This document shows positions 35,829-44,695 of a stretch of DNA of 64,000 nucleotides, piece after piece (the first letter of the stretch is position 1; every line of letters begins with the position of its first letter). This DNA comes from Desulfuromonas sp. KJ2020 (lineage in GTDB: Bacteria > Desulfobacterota > Desulfuromonadia > Desulfuromonadales > SZUA-540). The notes below the pieces were generated by a model. It was not told the DNA's origin. It ran no database searches and saw nothing but the letters and a program-made list of their open reading frames with translations. The DNA is taken from NCBI RefSeq assembly GCF_024197615.1, contig NZ_JAKUKE010000001.1:186001-250000 (forward strand). Direction: 5' to 3'. The translations under genes and the position numbers were made by a program.

Positions 35829-35844
35829 TGCAAACGGCGTGCCG
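35829..35844 (-). promoter_or_regulatory. Sigma-54 promoter of the heme-sensor kinase/regulator pair
   Basis: Minus-strand CGGCACGCCGTTTGCA, matching YGGCACG-N4-TTGCA with exact GG-N10-GC. Predicted start about 35818, 42 bases before the kinase ATG. Lies in the gap after livF. Suggests positive autoregulation, though no TGCAAC dyad is visible upstream within livF. Confidence 0.65.
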
Positions 35845-35855
35845 CCGGCGCGGCG

Positions 35856-36563
35856 CTAAAGGCCGAGGTAGGCTTTTTTCACTTCATCGTTATTGAGCAA
35901 ATTTTCGGCGGAGTCGACCAGGGTAATCCGGCCGTTTTCCATGACATAGCCGCGGTCAGCCAGTTTGAGGGCCTGGTTGGCGTTTTGCTCCACCAGCAGC
36001 ACCGTGGTGCCGTATTCCTTGTTGACCTTGCGGATGATTTCAAAGATCTGCTGGATGATCAGGGGCGCCAGTCCCAGTGAAGGTTCATCGAGAAGCAGCA
36101 GGCTGAGGCGGGCCATGAGGGCGCGGGAGATGGCCAGCATCTGCTGCTCGCCGCCGGAAAGGGTGCCGCCGAGCTGATGGCGGCGCTGGGCGAGAATGGG
36201 GAAGAGTTCGAGGATGATCTGCAGATCCCGCTGGGCCTTTTCCTTGTCCTTGCGCAGAAAGGCGCCCATCTCCAGATTTTCCATGACCGTCATGTTGGGG
36301 AAGATGCGGCGTCCCTCCGGCACCTGGCAGATGCCGAGCTGGACGATTTTTTCCGGGCTCATGCCGTTAATGGGCGCCCCCTTGAAATAAATTTCGCCCC
36401 GGCGCGGCGGCACGATGCCGCAGATGGACATGAGGGTGGTGGTCTTGCCGGCGCCGTTGGCGCCGATGAGAGCGACGATCTCCCCTTCGGCGATGTCGAT
36501 GGAAACATCGTGCAGGGCCTGGATGTTGCCGTAGTAGGTCTGGACGTTGCGCAGGCTAAGCAT
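35856..36563 (-). CDS. livF: Branched-chain amino-acid ABC transporter ATPase 2
   Basis: 235 aa. Walker A GANGAGKTT, ABC motif LSGGEQQML, Walker B LLLLDEPSLGLAP, typical LivF Q-loop region (ICQVPEGRRIFPNMTV). ATG 36563 follows GAGGAA and overlaps the livG stop by eight bases. Last gene of livK-H-M-G-F. Energises uptake of branched-chain amino acids or related ligands. Confidence 0.93.
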   Translation of the reverse strand: MLSLRNVQTYYGNIQALHDVSIDIAEGEIVALIGANGAGKTTTLMSICGIVPPRRGEIYFKGAPINGMSPEKIVQLGICQVPEGRRIFPNMTVMENLEMGAFLRKDKEKAQRDLQIILELFPILAQRRHQLGGTLSGGEQQMLAISRALMARLSLLLLDEPSLGLAPLIIQQIFEIIRKVNKEYGTTVLLVEQNANQALKLADRGYVMENGRITLVDSAENLLNNDEVKKAYLGL

Positions 36564-37344
36564 GGGCTTCCTCTCCAAGATAGGCCTCGATGACGCGGGG
36601 GTTGTGCCGGATCTCCTGGGGGGCGCCTTCGGCGATCTTCTTGCCGTATTCCATGACGGTGATCCGGTCGGAGATGTTCATGACCAGCTTCATGTCGTGC
36701 TCGATGAGCAGGATGGCCATGCCATCTTCGTCGCGGATGCGCACGATGAGTTCGTCGAGGGCCCGGGTCTCCTGGGGATTCATCCCCGCCGCCGGTTCGT
36801 CGAGGAGCAGCAGAAAGGGATCGGTGGCCATGGCCCGGGCGATCTCCAGGCGACGCATGGCGCCGTAGGGGAGATTGCGGGCAAATTCGTTGGCGAAGGG
36901 GGCCAGGCCGACCTTCTGCAGCAGGCGGTAGCTCTTCTCGATGGTGTCGACCTCTTCCTGCCGCGTTTTTTTGCCGCGCAGGATGGCGCCGAGGATGCTG
37001 GTGCTGGTACGGCAGTGGCAGCCGATCATGACGTTTTCGAGCACGGTCATGGCCGGGAAGAGGCGGATGTTCTGAAAGGTGCGAGCCATGCCAAGGGTGG
37101 TTATCCGGTTGGGCTTCAGACCGTTGATGCGGCGGCTTGGCCCTTTGGGCGGATAAATGACAACATCCCCCCGGCTCGGCTTGTAGATGCCGGTAACGCA
37201 ATTGAAGAAGGTCGTCTTGCCGGCGCCGTTGGGACCGATCAGGGCGACAATCTCTCCCGGGCACACCTGCAGATCGACCCCGTCGATGGCACGCAGGCCG
37301 CCGAAATCCATGGTCAGATTGCTGACTTCAAGCAGTTTATCCAT
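36556..37344 (-). CDS. livG: Branched-chain amino-acid ABC transporter ATPase 1
   Basis: 262 aa. Walker A GPNGAGKTT, LivG-specific FFNCVTGIYKPSRG, ABC-motif region LPYGAMRRLEIARAM, Walker B LLLLDEPAAGMNP. ATG 37344 follows AAGGGGG and overlaps the livM stop by eight bases; a longer reading frame adds 15 residues lacking a ribosome site. Pairs with LivF. Confidence 0.93.
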   Translation of the reverse strand: MDKLLEVSNLTMDFGGLRAIDGVDLQVCPGEIVALIGPNGAGKTTFFNCVTGIYKPSRGDVVIYPPKGPSRRINGLKPNRITTLGMARTFQNIRLFPAMTVLENVMIGCHCRTSTSILGAILRGKKTRQEEVDTIEKSYRLLQKVGLAPFANEFARNLPYGAMRRLEIARAMATDPFLLLLDEPAAGMNPQETRALDELIVRIRDEDGMAILLIEHDMKLVMNISDRITVMEYGKKIAEGAPQEIRHNPRVIEAYLGEEAHA

Positions 37345-38572
37345 GTTCCCCCTTGCCGGCGGGTTCTGCGGAGAGACCGCGATATTCATACTTACGGCGG
37401 ATGTTGCTGACCAGCCCCTGGGGCCGGAAGATCATCATCAGCACCATCACCGCCCCAAACACCAGCATGCGATAGTCGGCGAAGGCCCGCAGATACTCGG
37501 GCATGAGGATCAGCACCAGGGCCGCCACGATCACCCCGACGATGGAGCCCATGCCGCCAAGGACGACGATGGAGAGCACGATGGCCGACTCCATGAAAGT
37601 GAAGCTGTTGGGATTGATGTAGGTGTTGCGGGCGGCGAAGATGACCCCCACCAGGCCGGCCCAGAAGGCGCCGAGGGCGTAGGCGGACAGCTTGGTGCGG
37701 GCCATGTCGATGCCCATGGCCACGCAGGCGATCTCGTCCTCGCGCAGGGCGATCCAGGCCCGGCCGATGCGGGAATCCTTGAGACGGTTGACGACGAAGA
37801 TGGTGAACAGCACCAACAGGATCATCAGGTAATAGGTATAGATGGTCGCCCCTTCGATGCTCATGTCCAGGCCGAAGAGACCGGGCCGGTCGATGTTGGC
37901 GATCCCCTTGGCCCCGTTGGTAACGACTTCCCAGTTCTCGATGACGATTTTAGCGATGGAGCCGAAGCCGAGCGTGACGATCGCGAGATAGTCACCGCGC
38001 AACCGCAGAATGGGGAAGCCTAGCAGGGTGCCGAGCAGAGCTCCGGCCAGCCCGCCGATGGGAAGGCAGATCCAGAAGCCGAGGCCGAACTGGGTATTGA
38101 GCAGGGCGTAGGTATAGGCCCCGATGGCGAAGAAGGCGACGTAGCCCAGATCGAGCAGCCCGGCCAGCCCGACCGTGATGTTGAGCCCCAGCCCCAGCAC
38201 GACAAAGATCAGAGCCAGCACCATGATGTTGACCTGGTAGACGTCAAAGACCCAGGGGAATAGGATCGCAAAAGCCAGGACAGCTCCGATGAGGGGACGG
38301 TAGATCTTGGCCTCTTCCAGGATGCGCTGGCCGATCCCCGGCCGCACCTCCTCTTCCCCCATCTCCATCTTTTTGGAACGTTTCGCCCGCCGCGCCAGGG
38401 CCCAGCGCCAGATGAAGGAAAGCACAAAGGCGCCGAGGCCGACCCAGAGGACGTTGAACCAGCGCCACTCCACCAGGTTCTTGAGGGTGTTGACCTTCAC
38501 CACCACGAAGGGAAAGGTGAGGAACATGAACCAGAGCGCGATGCCGAGAGAATGTTTGATATGTGCCAGCAT
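37337..38572 (-). CDS. livM: Branched-chain amino-acid ABC transporter permease
   Basis: 411 aa, about ten hydrophobic helices. The LivM core (GLNITVGLAGLLDLGYVAFFAIGAY, LRGDYLAIVTLGFG) is preceded by about 100 extra residues with two TM helices and a Lys/Arg-rich loop (RWALARRAKRSKKMEMGEEE). A conserved coupling-helix segment (GRAWIALREDEIACVAMGID) contacts the ATPases. Lies 20 bp after livH. Confidence 0.92.
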   Translation of the reverse strand: MLAHIKHSLGIALWFMFLTFPFVVVKVNTLKNLVEWRWFNVLWVGLGAFVLSFIWRWALARRAKRSKKMEMGEEEVRPGIGQRILEEAKIYRPLIGAVLAFAILFPWVFDVYQVNIMVLALIFVVLGLGLNITVGLAGLLDLGYVAFFAIGAYTYALLNTQFGLGFWICLPIGGLAGALLGTLLGFPILRLRGDYLAIVTLGFGSIAKIVIENWEVVTNGAKGIANIDRPGLFGLDMSIEGATIYTYYLMILLVLFTIFVVNRLKDSRIGRAWIALREDEIACVAMGIDMARTKLSAYALGAFWAGLVGVIFAARNTYINPNSFTFMESAIVLSIVVLGGMGSIVGVIVAALVLILMPEYLRAFADYRMLVFGAVMVLMMIFRPQGLVSNIRRKYEYRGLSAEPAGKGEHG

Positions 38573-38592
38573 GGTTTATACTCCCGCCGCCG

Positions 38593-39495
38593 TCAGACCT
38601 TCTGCTTGACGGCCTTGCCAAGCAGGCCGGCCGGTCGCAGGATGAGGATCAGAACGAGGACGCCGAAGGCAAAGACGTCCTCGTAGGCGCTCGACACGTA
38701 GCCGGCGGCGAAAGCTTCCGCCAGTCCCAGCACCAGGCCGCCGAGGGCGGCGCCGGGGATGTTGCCGATGCCGCCCAGCACGGCCGCGGTAAAGGCTTTG
38801 ACGCCGGCCATGAAGCCAATATAGAAGTTGATCTGCCCGATGTAGGAGCCCACCAGCACTCCACCGATGGCCGCCAGCACCGAGCCGATAATAAAGGTCA
38901 TGGAGATGACGCGGTCGACGTTGATCCCCACCAGCCGGGCCATGATGAGATCCTGCTGGGTCGCCCGCATCGCCTTGCCGATGCGCGTGTACTTGATCAG
39001 CACGGTCAGCCCCATCATGCTCAGGGCGCTGGTTACCAGAATCACCAGTTCGGCCGAGCCCATGATGTGGGCAATGGGTTCCATAAAGGCGAAATCGGGG
39101 ACGAGCTGCGGAAAGGGGAGAAAGTCGGGGGTCTGAGCCAGCAGGACATAGTTCTGCAGAAAGAGCGACATGCCGATGGCGCTGATCAGCGGCGACAGCC
39201 GCGGGGCGTTGCGCAGCGGCCGGTAGGCGATGCGCTCGAGGGTGAAGCCGTAGGCAGCGGCGTAGATGACGGCGATCAGGGCCGCGAGGATGAGGATGGA
39301 CACCCCGGAAAATCCATAGATGGTCAAAACGCCGGAGACGATCAGGGCCACGAAGGCGCCGATCATGTAGATCTCGCCGTGGGCGAAATTGATCAGCTGG
39401 ATGATGCCGTACACCATGGTGTAACCCAGGGCGATGAGGGCATAGATGCTCCCCCGGGTCAGGCCGCTCAGAAAGAGTTCGAGAAAGTAGTCCAT
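38593..39495 (-). CDS. livH: Branched-chain amino-acid ABC transporter permease
   Basis: 300 aa, about eight TM helices. Typical LivH start (LFLSGLTRGSIYALIALGYTMVYGIIQLINFAHGEIYMIGAF) and coupling-helix region (GKAMRATQQDLIMARLVGINVDRVI). Partner of LivM. Separated from livK by a strong hairpin (39507-39538), so its expression is probably lower than that of the binding protein. Confidence 0.94.
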   Translation of the reverse strand: MDYFLELFLSGLTRGSIYALIALGYTMVYGIIQLINFAHGEIYMIGAFVALIVSGVLTIYGFSGVSILILAALIAVIYAAAYGFTLERIAYRPLRNAPRLSPLISAIGMSLFLQNYVLLAQTPDFLPFPQLVPDFAFMEPIAHIMGSAELVILVTSALSMMGLTVLIKYTRIGKAMRATQQDLIMARLVGINVDRVISMTFIIGSVLAAIGGVLVGSYIGQINFYIGFMAGVKAFTAAVLGGIGNIPGAALGGLVLGLAEAFAAGYVSSAYEDVFAFGVLVLILILRPAGLLGKAVKQKV

Positions 39496-39506
39496 ACGAC
39501 TCCGCT

Positions 39507-39538
39507 AAAAAGGGGGGCAGGCCTGAACCTGCCCCCCT
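39507..39538 (-). terminator. Intercistronic attenuator between livK and livH
   Basis: On the minus strand AGGGGGGCAGG-TTCAGG-CCTGCCCCCCT is followed by a run of five T. It lies in the 48-bp gap directly after the livK stop. Partial termination here would give more binding protein than permease, as is usual for ABC importers. Confidence 0.75.
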
Positions 39539-39543
39539 AGGCA

Positions 39544-40668
39544 TTACTGAACTTCGAGGAAGGTGCCGTCCTTGACCTGATAGACGGAGAAGCCGACCCC
39601 TTCGGCGTCACCGCGGGCGTCAAAGCGGATCTTGCCCAGTGTCGTGTCGACATAGGAGGTCTTGAGGGCGTCCGAGAGCTTGGCGTAGTCGACGCCGCCC
39701 ACCACCTTGATGGCGTTGAGAGCAGCCTGGATGGCGGCATAGCCCTGGTCGTAAAAGGTACCCGGCTCCTTGCCGTACTTGGCTTTGTAGGCTTCACGGG
39801 CTGCTTGGTTGAGGGGGAAGCGGGAAACATCCATGGGGCCGGTGGCGTAGACGCCCTCGGCGTTGGCGCCGGCGATTTCGAGGAAGCCATCCCCCTTGAT
39901 GCCGTCCGGCCCGATGAAGGCCGTGTCAACACGCTTCTTCTTCATCTGCCCCACCAATTTGGAGGCCTCGGGGTGATAGCCCCCGAAGATGACCGCCTCC
40001 GCCCCTTCGCGGCGGATCTTCTGCACGACGGCCGAGTAGTCCATAGCACCGGGGGTGATCCCTTCGTACATCACCACTTTGGCCAGGCCACCCTGCTCGA
40101 TGGTCTGCTGGGCGAAGTCGGCGAACCCCTTGCCGTAATCCCCCTTGTCATGAATGATGGCGACCTTTTTGGCGCCGAGTTTGCCGGTGACGAACTCAGC
40201 CGCGAGCTTGCCCTGCATGTCGTCAGAGGCAATGGTGCGGTAGAAGTTGGGATATTCCCCGCTCTGAGTCAAGGTCGGGGTCGTGGCGGAGGGGGAGATG
40301 GCGATGACGTTGGCTTCTTTATAGATGCCGAGAGCGGCCTTGGTAGCCCCGGAGCAGACGTGGCCGATGACGACGGCGGCACCCTGGGACACCAGCCGGG
40401 TCGCGACGTTGGTGGCGATTTCGGGTTTGCACTGGTCATCGAGGAGCAGCAGCTCGATCTGGCGGCCCAGTACGCCACCTTCGGCGTTGACCTGCTCAGC
40501 CACCAGCTGGACAGCCTCCATGGTCGGGATGCCGTAGGGCGCCAGATCACCGGTATGGGGTCCGGCCACGCCTATCTTGAAAGTGTCCGCTGCCCAGGCC
40601 GGAGCCGTCAAGGCAAAGAGACAAAGACAGAGGATGGAAAAAACGCGTCTGCTACGATAGAAGCTCAT
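39544..40668 (-). CDS. livK: Branched-chain amino-acid ABC transporter, periplasmic binding protein
   Basis: 374 aa. Signal peptide (RSRRVFSILCLCLFALTAPAWA) with cleavage near ADTFKIG. Type I periplasmic-binding fold: FKIGVAGPHTGDLAPYG, GVLGRQIELLLLDDQCKPEIA, VIGHVCSGATKAALGIY. ATG 40668 follows CAGGAGG; an upstream in-frame ATG would put a non-signal leader in front. First gene of the liv operon behind the promoter at 40721-40748. Confidence 0.93.
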   Translation of the reverse strand: MSFYRSRRVFSILCLCLFALTAPAWAADTFKIGVAGPHTGDLAPYGIPTMEAVQLVAEQVNAEGGVLGRQIELLLLDDQCKPEIATNVATRLVSQGAAVVIGHVCSGATKAALGIYKEANVIAISPSATTPTLTQSGEYPNFYRTIASDDMQGKLAAEFVTGKLGAKKVAIIHDKGDYGKGFADFAQQTIEQGGLAKVVMYEGITPGAMDYSAVVQKIRREGAEAVIFGGYHPEASKLVGQMKKKRVDTAFIGPDGIKGDGFLEIAGANAEGVYATGPMDVSRFPLNQAAREAYKAKYGKEPGTFYDQGYAAIQAALNAIKVVGGVDYAKLSDALKTSYVDTTLGKIRFDARGDAEGVGFSVYQVKDGTFLEVQ

Positions 40669-40720
40669 ACTTTCCTCCTGGTCAGAAAAATAAACCGCAC
40701 ATGTGGAACAACCGCTCAAG

Positions 40721-40748
40721 ATATAACGTTAATCCCTGTCCCCGTCAA
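40721..40748 (-). promoter_or_regulatory. Sigma-70 promoter of the liv operon
   Basis: Minus-strand TTGACG and TTATAT separated by 16 bases, about 55 bp upstream of the livK ATG. Confidence 0.6.
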
Positions 40749-41131
40749 GAGCTAATCGATTGAAATAACGATGAAATTCATTCAAGAAACATCATAAGGT
40801 TGGGCATATCTCCGGCGGGCCGCGATCTTTTCTGGACGGTTTAATGGCGACACCACCCTTCCCCCGCCAGGAAGTATAGCGCTTTTTTGGGGAGAAAAAG
40901 GCCTCCAGATTTTGCCAACCGTCCTGCGAAATTACGGAAAATACTATCCCAAACGCGGAAACAAAACGCCACACAGGAAAAGTGCGTTATGTACTGCAGT
41001 TAATGAATCGGATCTTTTGCAACAAAAACCTTGACTTTTAGCACTTGTCCACCATCTTTTCCCATGGTATAAGCTGCTTGTTCAGCCATTTTTAATGCAT
41101 CGCCCGTCCAAAATTTTTCAGGGGAACCTTT
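40749..41131. other. Divergent intergenic region between liv and the amino-acid ABC operon
   Basis: About 380 bp, AT-richer than its surroundings. It holds a plus-strand promoter candidate at 41045-41073 and the leader of a zinc-ribbon peptide. Short frames on the minus strand lack ribosome binding sites and family resemblance. No hairpin or repeat stands out. Confidence 0.5.
41045..41073 (+). promoter_or_regulatory. Sigma-70 promoter for zinc-ribbon peptide and amino-acid ABC genes
   Basis: TTGTCC and TATAAG separated by 17 bases, about 60 bp before ATG 41132. Confidence 0.5.
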
Positions 41132-41287
41132 ATGAATCGTGGCCGCAAAGAACCTGTGCAGGTGGTCTGCCCCAAATGCCGCTTCACCGAAATTATCTAT
41201 CTGCCCAGAGAAGACCTGCCGCGCTGCCCGGAATGCAACACGCCCATGATCATCCAGGAACTGCTGGATGAAGGAAAATCCTACTGA
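41132..41287 (+). CDS. Small zinc-ribbon protein
   Basis: 51 codons. VVCPKC and RCPECN form a four-Cys zinc ribbon spaced by 15 residues (IIYLPREDLP between), followed by an acidic helix (MIIQELLDEGKSY). ATG follows AGGGGAACC. It ends 40 bp before the amino-acid binding protein gene and likely shares its transcript. Such tiny ribbons may bind RNA or a protein partner; function unknown. Confidence 0.75.
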   Translation: MNRGRKEPVQVVCPKCRFTEIIYLPREDLPRCPECNTPMIIQELLDEGKSY

Positions 41288-41327
41288 CGACAAGAAGGTT
41301 TATCCACTTACCCCAAGGAGAGACGTC

Positions 41328-42125
41328 ATGAAACGATTGCCTTTGCTGCTGCTCCCCCTGCTGCTTCTGCTGGCCCTCGCACCGGTCTCGATGGCCGACA
41401 CCCTTGACGACATCAAGGAGAGAGGCGTGCTGCGCGTTGGCATGGAGCCGGGCTACATGCCCTTTGAACTGACCAACCAGAAGGGGGAGATCATCGGCTT
41501 CGACCCCGATGTGGCCAAGCGTATGGCCAAAAAACTCGGCGTCAAACTTGAGTTGGTCAGCACGGCCTGGGACGGCATCATCCCCTCGCTGATGACCGGC
41601 AAGTTCGACATCATCATGAGCGGCATGACCATCACCGACGAGCGGGCCGAGGTGGTTGACTTTGCCAATCCTTACATCATCATCGGCCAGACGGTCCTGC
41701 TGCGCAAAGACCTCGCCGGTGAAGTGACTTCGTACAAGACCCTCAACGACCCCAAATACAAGATCGCCTCCAAACTGGGCACCACCGGTGAATTCGCCGC
41801 CAAGGAGACTTTTCCCGACGCCCAGTATTTCTCCTACGAGACCGAGCAGGAGGCCGTCATGGAGGTCGTCAGCGGCAAAATTGACGCCTTCATCTATGAT
41901 TCGCCCTACAATGCCGTGGCCTTCGCTGAAAAGGGTCAGGGCAAGCTGGTCTTTCTCGACGAGCCTTTCACCGAAGAGCGCATCGGCTGGGCCGTACGCA
42001 AGGGCAACCCCAAGATGCTGGAATTTTTGAACGCCTTCCTGGCGGAAATCAAGACTGACGGCACCTATGACAAGATCTACACCAAGTGGTTCAAGGACGA
42101 CACCTGGCTGAAGGAACTCCAGTAA
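41328..42125 (+). CDS. Polar amino-acid ABC transporter, periplasmic binding protein
   Basis: 265 aa. Leu-rich signal peptide (about 1-23, cleavage near MAD). Family 3 solute-binding fold: RGVLRVGMEPGYMPFE, GEIIGFDPDVAKRMAKKLG, WDGIIPSLMTGKFDIIMSGMTITDERA, ending with a C-terminal helix (YDKIYTKWFKDD). ATG 41328 follows AAGGAGAG. Followed by permease and ATPase genes. Ligand specificity (Gln, Arg, His or other) cannot be read. Confidence 0.92.
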   Translation: MKRLPLLLLPLLLLLALAPVSMADTLDDIKERGVLRVGMEPGYMPFELTNQKGEIIGFDPDVAKRMAKKLGVKLELVSTAWDGIIPSLMTGKFDIIMSGMTITDERAEVVDFANPYIIIGQTVLLRKDLAGEVTSYKTLNDPKYKIASKLGTTGEFAAKETFPDAQYFSYETEQEAVMEVVSGKIDAFIYDSPYNAVAFAEKGQGKLVFLDEPFTEERIGWAVRKGNPKMLEFLNAFLAEIKTDGTYDKIYTKWFKDDTWLKELQ

Positions 42126-42149
42126 GATTTTTCGCCAGAGATTAACGAC

Positions 42150-42172
42150 AGCGGCCCCACCAGGGGCCGCTT
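42150..42172 (+). other. Intercistronic hairpin between binding protein and permease
   Basis: GCGGCCCC-ACCA-GGGGCCGC followed by TTGATTT, 27 bp after the binding-protein stop. Weak T-run; likely partial terminator or 3'-stabilising stem giving excess binding protein. Confidence 0.65.
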
Positions 42173-42194
42173 GATTTAAGGAAGACCTGACGTT

Positions 42195-43154
42195 TTGAAT
42201 TCCGGCCATCAACTTTTTTATTCGAAGCTTCTGCTCGCCGCCATCCTGATCCTGGTGGCGGCGGGGATGTGGGGCGCCACGGCCCGCGTCGACTACACCT
42301 GGCGCTGGGAGCGCGTCCCCCAATATTTCCTCTACAAGGGGGAAGATATTCATAAAGCCGGCGAGGATGGCCGCGTGGACCAAGTGCAGGTCCAGGGCAA
42401 AAGCGCCCTCATCCAGATGCGGTACGACAACGGCGAGACCGAAGAATTCACCGTGGACGCGGACACGGTAAAAGTGACCGCCGGCGAAGAACTCTTCGAA
42501 GGGGATATCCTCGGTTTCAGCTCCGGCTGGCATATCGGCCCCCTGATCCAGGGGCTGTGGGTCACCCTGTGGCTCTCCCTGCTGTCAAGCATTCTCGGTC
42601 TGGCCCTGGGGCTGGTGACGGGCCTGTGTCGCGTGTCGAAAAACTACGTCCTCAAAAGCCTGGCCTCCATTTACGTCGAACTGATTCGCGGCACCCCCCT
42701 GCTGGTACAGATCTTTATCTTCTATTTCTTCATCGGCACGGTGCTCAACCTCGACCGCATGGTGGCGGGCATCGGCGCTCTCGGCATTTTTGCCGGCGCC
42801 TACATCGCCGAAATCATCCGGGCCGGTATTCAGTCCATTCCCCGGGGACAGATGGAAGCTGCCCGCTCCCTGGGCATGACCGTGCCCCAGGCGATGCGCC
42901 ACATCATCCTGCCACAGGCTTTCAAACGCACCCTGCCGCCGCTGGCCGGGCAGTTCATCAGCCTGATCAAGGATTCCTCACTGGTGTCGGTCATCGCCAT
43001 CACCGATCTCACCAAGAGCGGCCGCGAGGTCATCACCTCGTCTTTTGCCACCTTTGAAGTCTGGTTCACGGTGGCCGCTCTCTACCTTGTCGTCACCTCC
43101 CTGCTGTCGCAGGTGGTTTTCTGGATGGAACGGAGGCTTTCGGTCAGTGATTGA
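42195..43154 (+). CDS. Polar amino-acid ABC permease with inserted periplasmic segment
   Basis: 319 aa, longer than the usual ~220. TM1 (about 11-28) is followed by about 80 hydrophilic residues ([30 protein letters not shown], a beta-rich stretch to FSSGWHIG) before the HisMQ-type core ([60 protein letters not shown]). The insert could bind the solute protein or sense substrate. Start TTG 42195 after AAGGAAGACC is assumed. Overlaps the ATPase start by eight bases. Confidence 0.88.
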   Translation: MNSGHQLFYSKLLLAAILILVAAGMWGATARVDYTWRWERVPQYFLYKGEDIHKAGEDGRVDQVQVQGKSALIQMRYDNGETEEFTVDADTVKVTAGEELFEGDILGFSSGWHIGPLIQGLWVTLWLSLLSSILGLALGLVTGLCRVSKNYVLKSLASIYVELIRGTPLLVQIFIFYFFIGTVLNLDRMVAGIGALGIFAGAYIAEIIRAGIQSIPRGQMEAARSLGMTVPQAMRHIILPQAFKRTLPPLAGQFISLIKDSSLVSVIAITDLTKSGREVITSSFATFEVWFTVAALYLVVTSLLSQVVFWMERRLSVSD

Positions 43155-43881
43155 TGCACGGCACGTTGTAAAGACTTTTCACGGGCGCGGCCAGGTGGTT
43201 CGCGCCGTCGACGACGTTTCCACCACCATCGCCAAAGGCGAGGTTGTGGTCGTCATCGGTCCTTCCGGTTCAGGCAAATCAACTTTTCTGCGTTGCCTGA
43301 ACGGTCTGGAAACCTTCGATTCAGGCCATATCGTCATCGACGGCATGGATCTGGCTGACCGGCGCACCGACATCAATCTGGTGCGCCGCGAGGTCGGCAT
43401 GGTCTTCCAGCAGTTCAACCTCTTTCCCCACAAGACGGTCCTGCAGAACATCACCCTGGCTCAGCAGGTGGTGCGGGCCCGCAAGAACGCCGAGGCCGAG
43501 GAGACCGCCCGCAAGCTGCTGAAAAAAGTCGGTATCGCCGAGAAAGAGGCCGAGTATCCGGCCCGCCTCTCCGGCGGGCAGCAGCAACGGGTGGCCATCG
43601 CCCGCGCCCTGGCCATGAACCCCAAGGTCATGCTCTTTGACGAACCGACCAGCGCGCTCGATCCCGAGATGGTCGGTGAAGTGCTCGATGTCATGAAACA
43701 GCTGGCTCGCGAGGGAATGACCATGGTGGTGGTGACGCACGAAATGGGTTTCGCCCGCGAGGTGGCGGACCGGGTGCTCTTCATGGATGCGGGCAAACTC
43801 GTAGAGGAAGGCACTCCGCAGGAAATCTTTTCGAATCCGCGGGAAGAGCGCACGAAACTCTTTCTCAATCAAGTTCTGTAA
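43147..43881 (+). CDS. Polar amino-acid ABC transporter ATPase
   Basis: 244 aa. Walker [11 protein letters not shown]-loop [16 protein letters not shown] (typical of GlnQ/HisP), ABC motif LSGGQQQRV, Walker [16 protein letters not shown] and switch His in [12 protein letters not shown] 43147 overlaps the permease end by eight bases; a longer ATG frame would read through the permease. Ends at a strong terminator. Confidence 0.93.
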   Translation: MIDARHVVKTFHGRGQVVRAVDDVSTTIAKGEVVVVIGPSGSGKSTFLRCLNGLETFDSGHIVIDGMDLADRRTDINLVRREVGMVFQQFNLFPHKTVLQNITLAQQVVRARKNAEAEETARKLLKKVGIAEKEAEYPARLSGGQQQRVAIARALAMNPKVMLFDEPTSALDPEMVGEVLDVMKQLAREGMTMVVVTHEMGFAREVADRVLFMDAGKLVEEGTPQEIFSNPREERTKLFLNQVL

Positions 43882-43903
43882 GCGCCTTAAGCCATCACAT
43901 CAG

Positions 43904-43930
43904 AAAAGGGCGCCGGCTGGCGCCCTTTTT
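43904..43930 (+). terminator. Terminator after the amino-acid ABC operon
   Basis: AAAAGGGCGCC-GGCT-GGCGCCCTTTTT: a GC-rich stem with a T-run 23 bp past the ATPase stop. Confidence 0.88.
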
Positions 43931-43957
43931 ATTTGGGAAAAGGTCCGAGGAAAGACG

Positions 43958-44695
43958 GTGACACACACGAACAACGCCGCCGATGAGGCGGTGCAGGATA
44001 TTTCGCCGGGCTGGCTGCGCGAGGGACTGGCCGCCGCCGCCCCCATCGCCCTCGGCTACTTTCCCCTGGGCCTGGCCATGGGCGTCTTGGGCCAGAAAGC
44101 CGGGCTCTCGGCCGGCATGGTCGCCCTGATGTCGCTGCTGGTCTATGCCGGCAGTGCCCAGTTCATCGCCGTGGCCATGCTGGGGACGGGAGCGGGGCCG
44201 GGGGCGATCATCCTGACCACCTTCGTCGTCAACTTCCGCCATCTGCTCATGAGCTTCGCCCTGTCGGTGCCTTTACGCGGGGCACGTCGCGGCTTTTTGT
44301 CTCTCTTTTCCTACGGCATCACCGACGAGACCTTCGCAGTCAACATGACCCGCTTCCGCCAGGGGGGCTGGGATCGGCGCCGCGCCCTGGTGGTCAACGA
44401 AGGCTCCCATCTCGCCTGGATCAGTGCCACCACCTGCGGGGCCTGGGCCGGCTCCTTTATCCCCGCCGGCGCGTTCGGCATCGATTATGCCCTGGTGGCC
44501 ATGTTCCTTTGCCTGCTGGTCTTTCAACTGCAGGGGCGCCTCTATGTACTGACCGCCCTGGCCACCGCCATCCTGGCCGTCACCCTCTACCTGTTCGTTC
44601 CCGGTAACGCCTACGTGGTGCTGGCCTCGGTGGGTGGTGCCACCATCGGTTTCCTCCTGCAGAAACGCAAAAACCACACGCGGAGGGCGTCATGA
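43958..44695 (+). CDS. AzlC-family amino-acid exporter, large subunit
   Basis: 245 aa, polytopic. Typical AzlC features: ALGYFPLGLAMGVLGQKAGLS, VYAGSAQFIAVAMLG, FVVNFRHLLMSFALS. Probably exports branched-chain amino acids with AzlD. GTG 43958 follows CGAGGAAA. Its stop overlaps the azlD-like start (ATGA). No Lrp-like regulator adjoins. Confidence 0.9.
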   Translation: MTHTNNAADEAVQDISPGWLREGLAAAAPIALGYFPLGLAMGVLGQKAGLSAGMVALMSLLVYAGSAQFIAVAMLGTGAGPGAIILTTFVVNFRHLLMSFALSVPLRGARRGFLSLFSYGITDETFAVNMTRFRQGGWDRRRALVVNEGSHLAWISATTCGAWAGSFIPAGAFGIDYALVAMFLCLLVFQLQGRLYVLTALATAILAVTLYLFVPGNAYVVLASVGGATIGFLLQKRKNHTRRAS

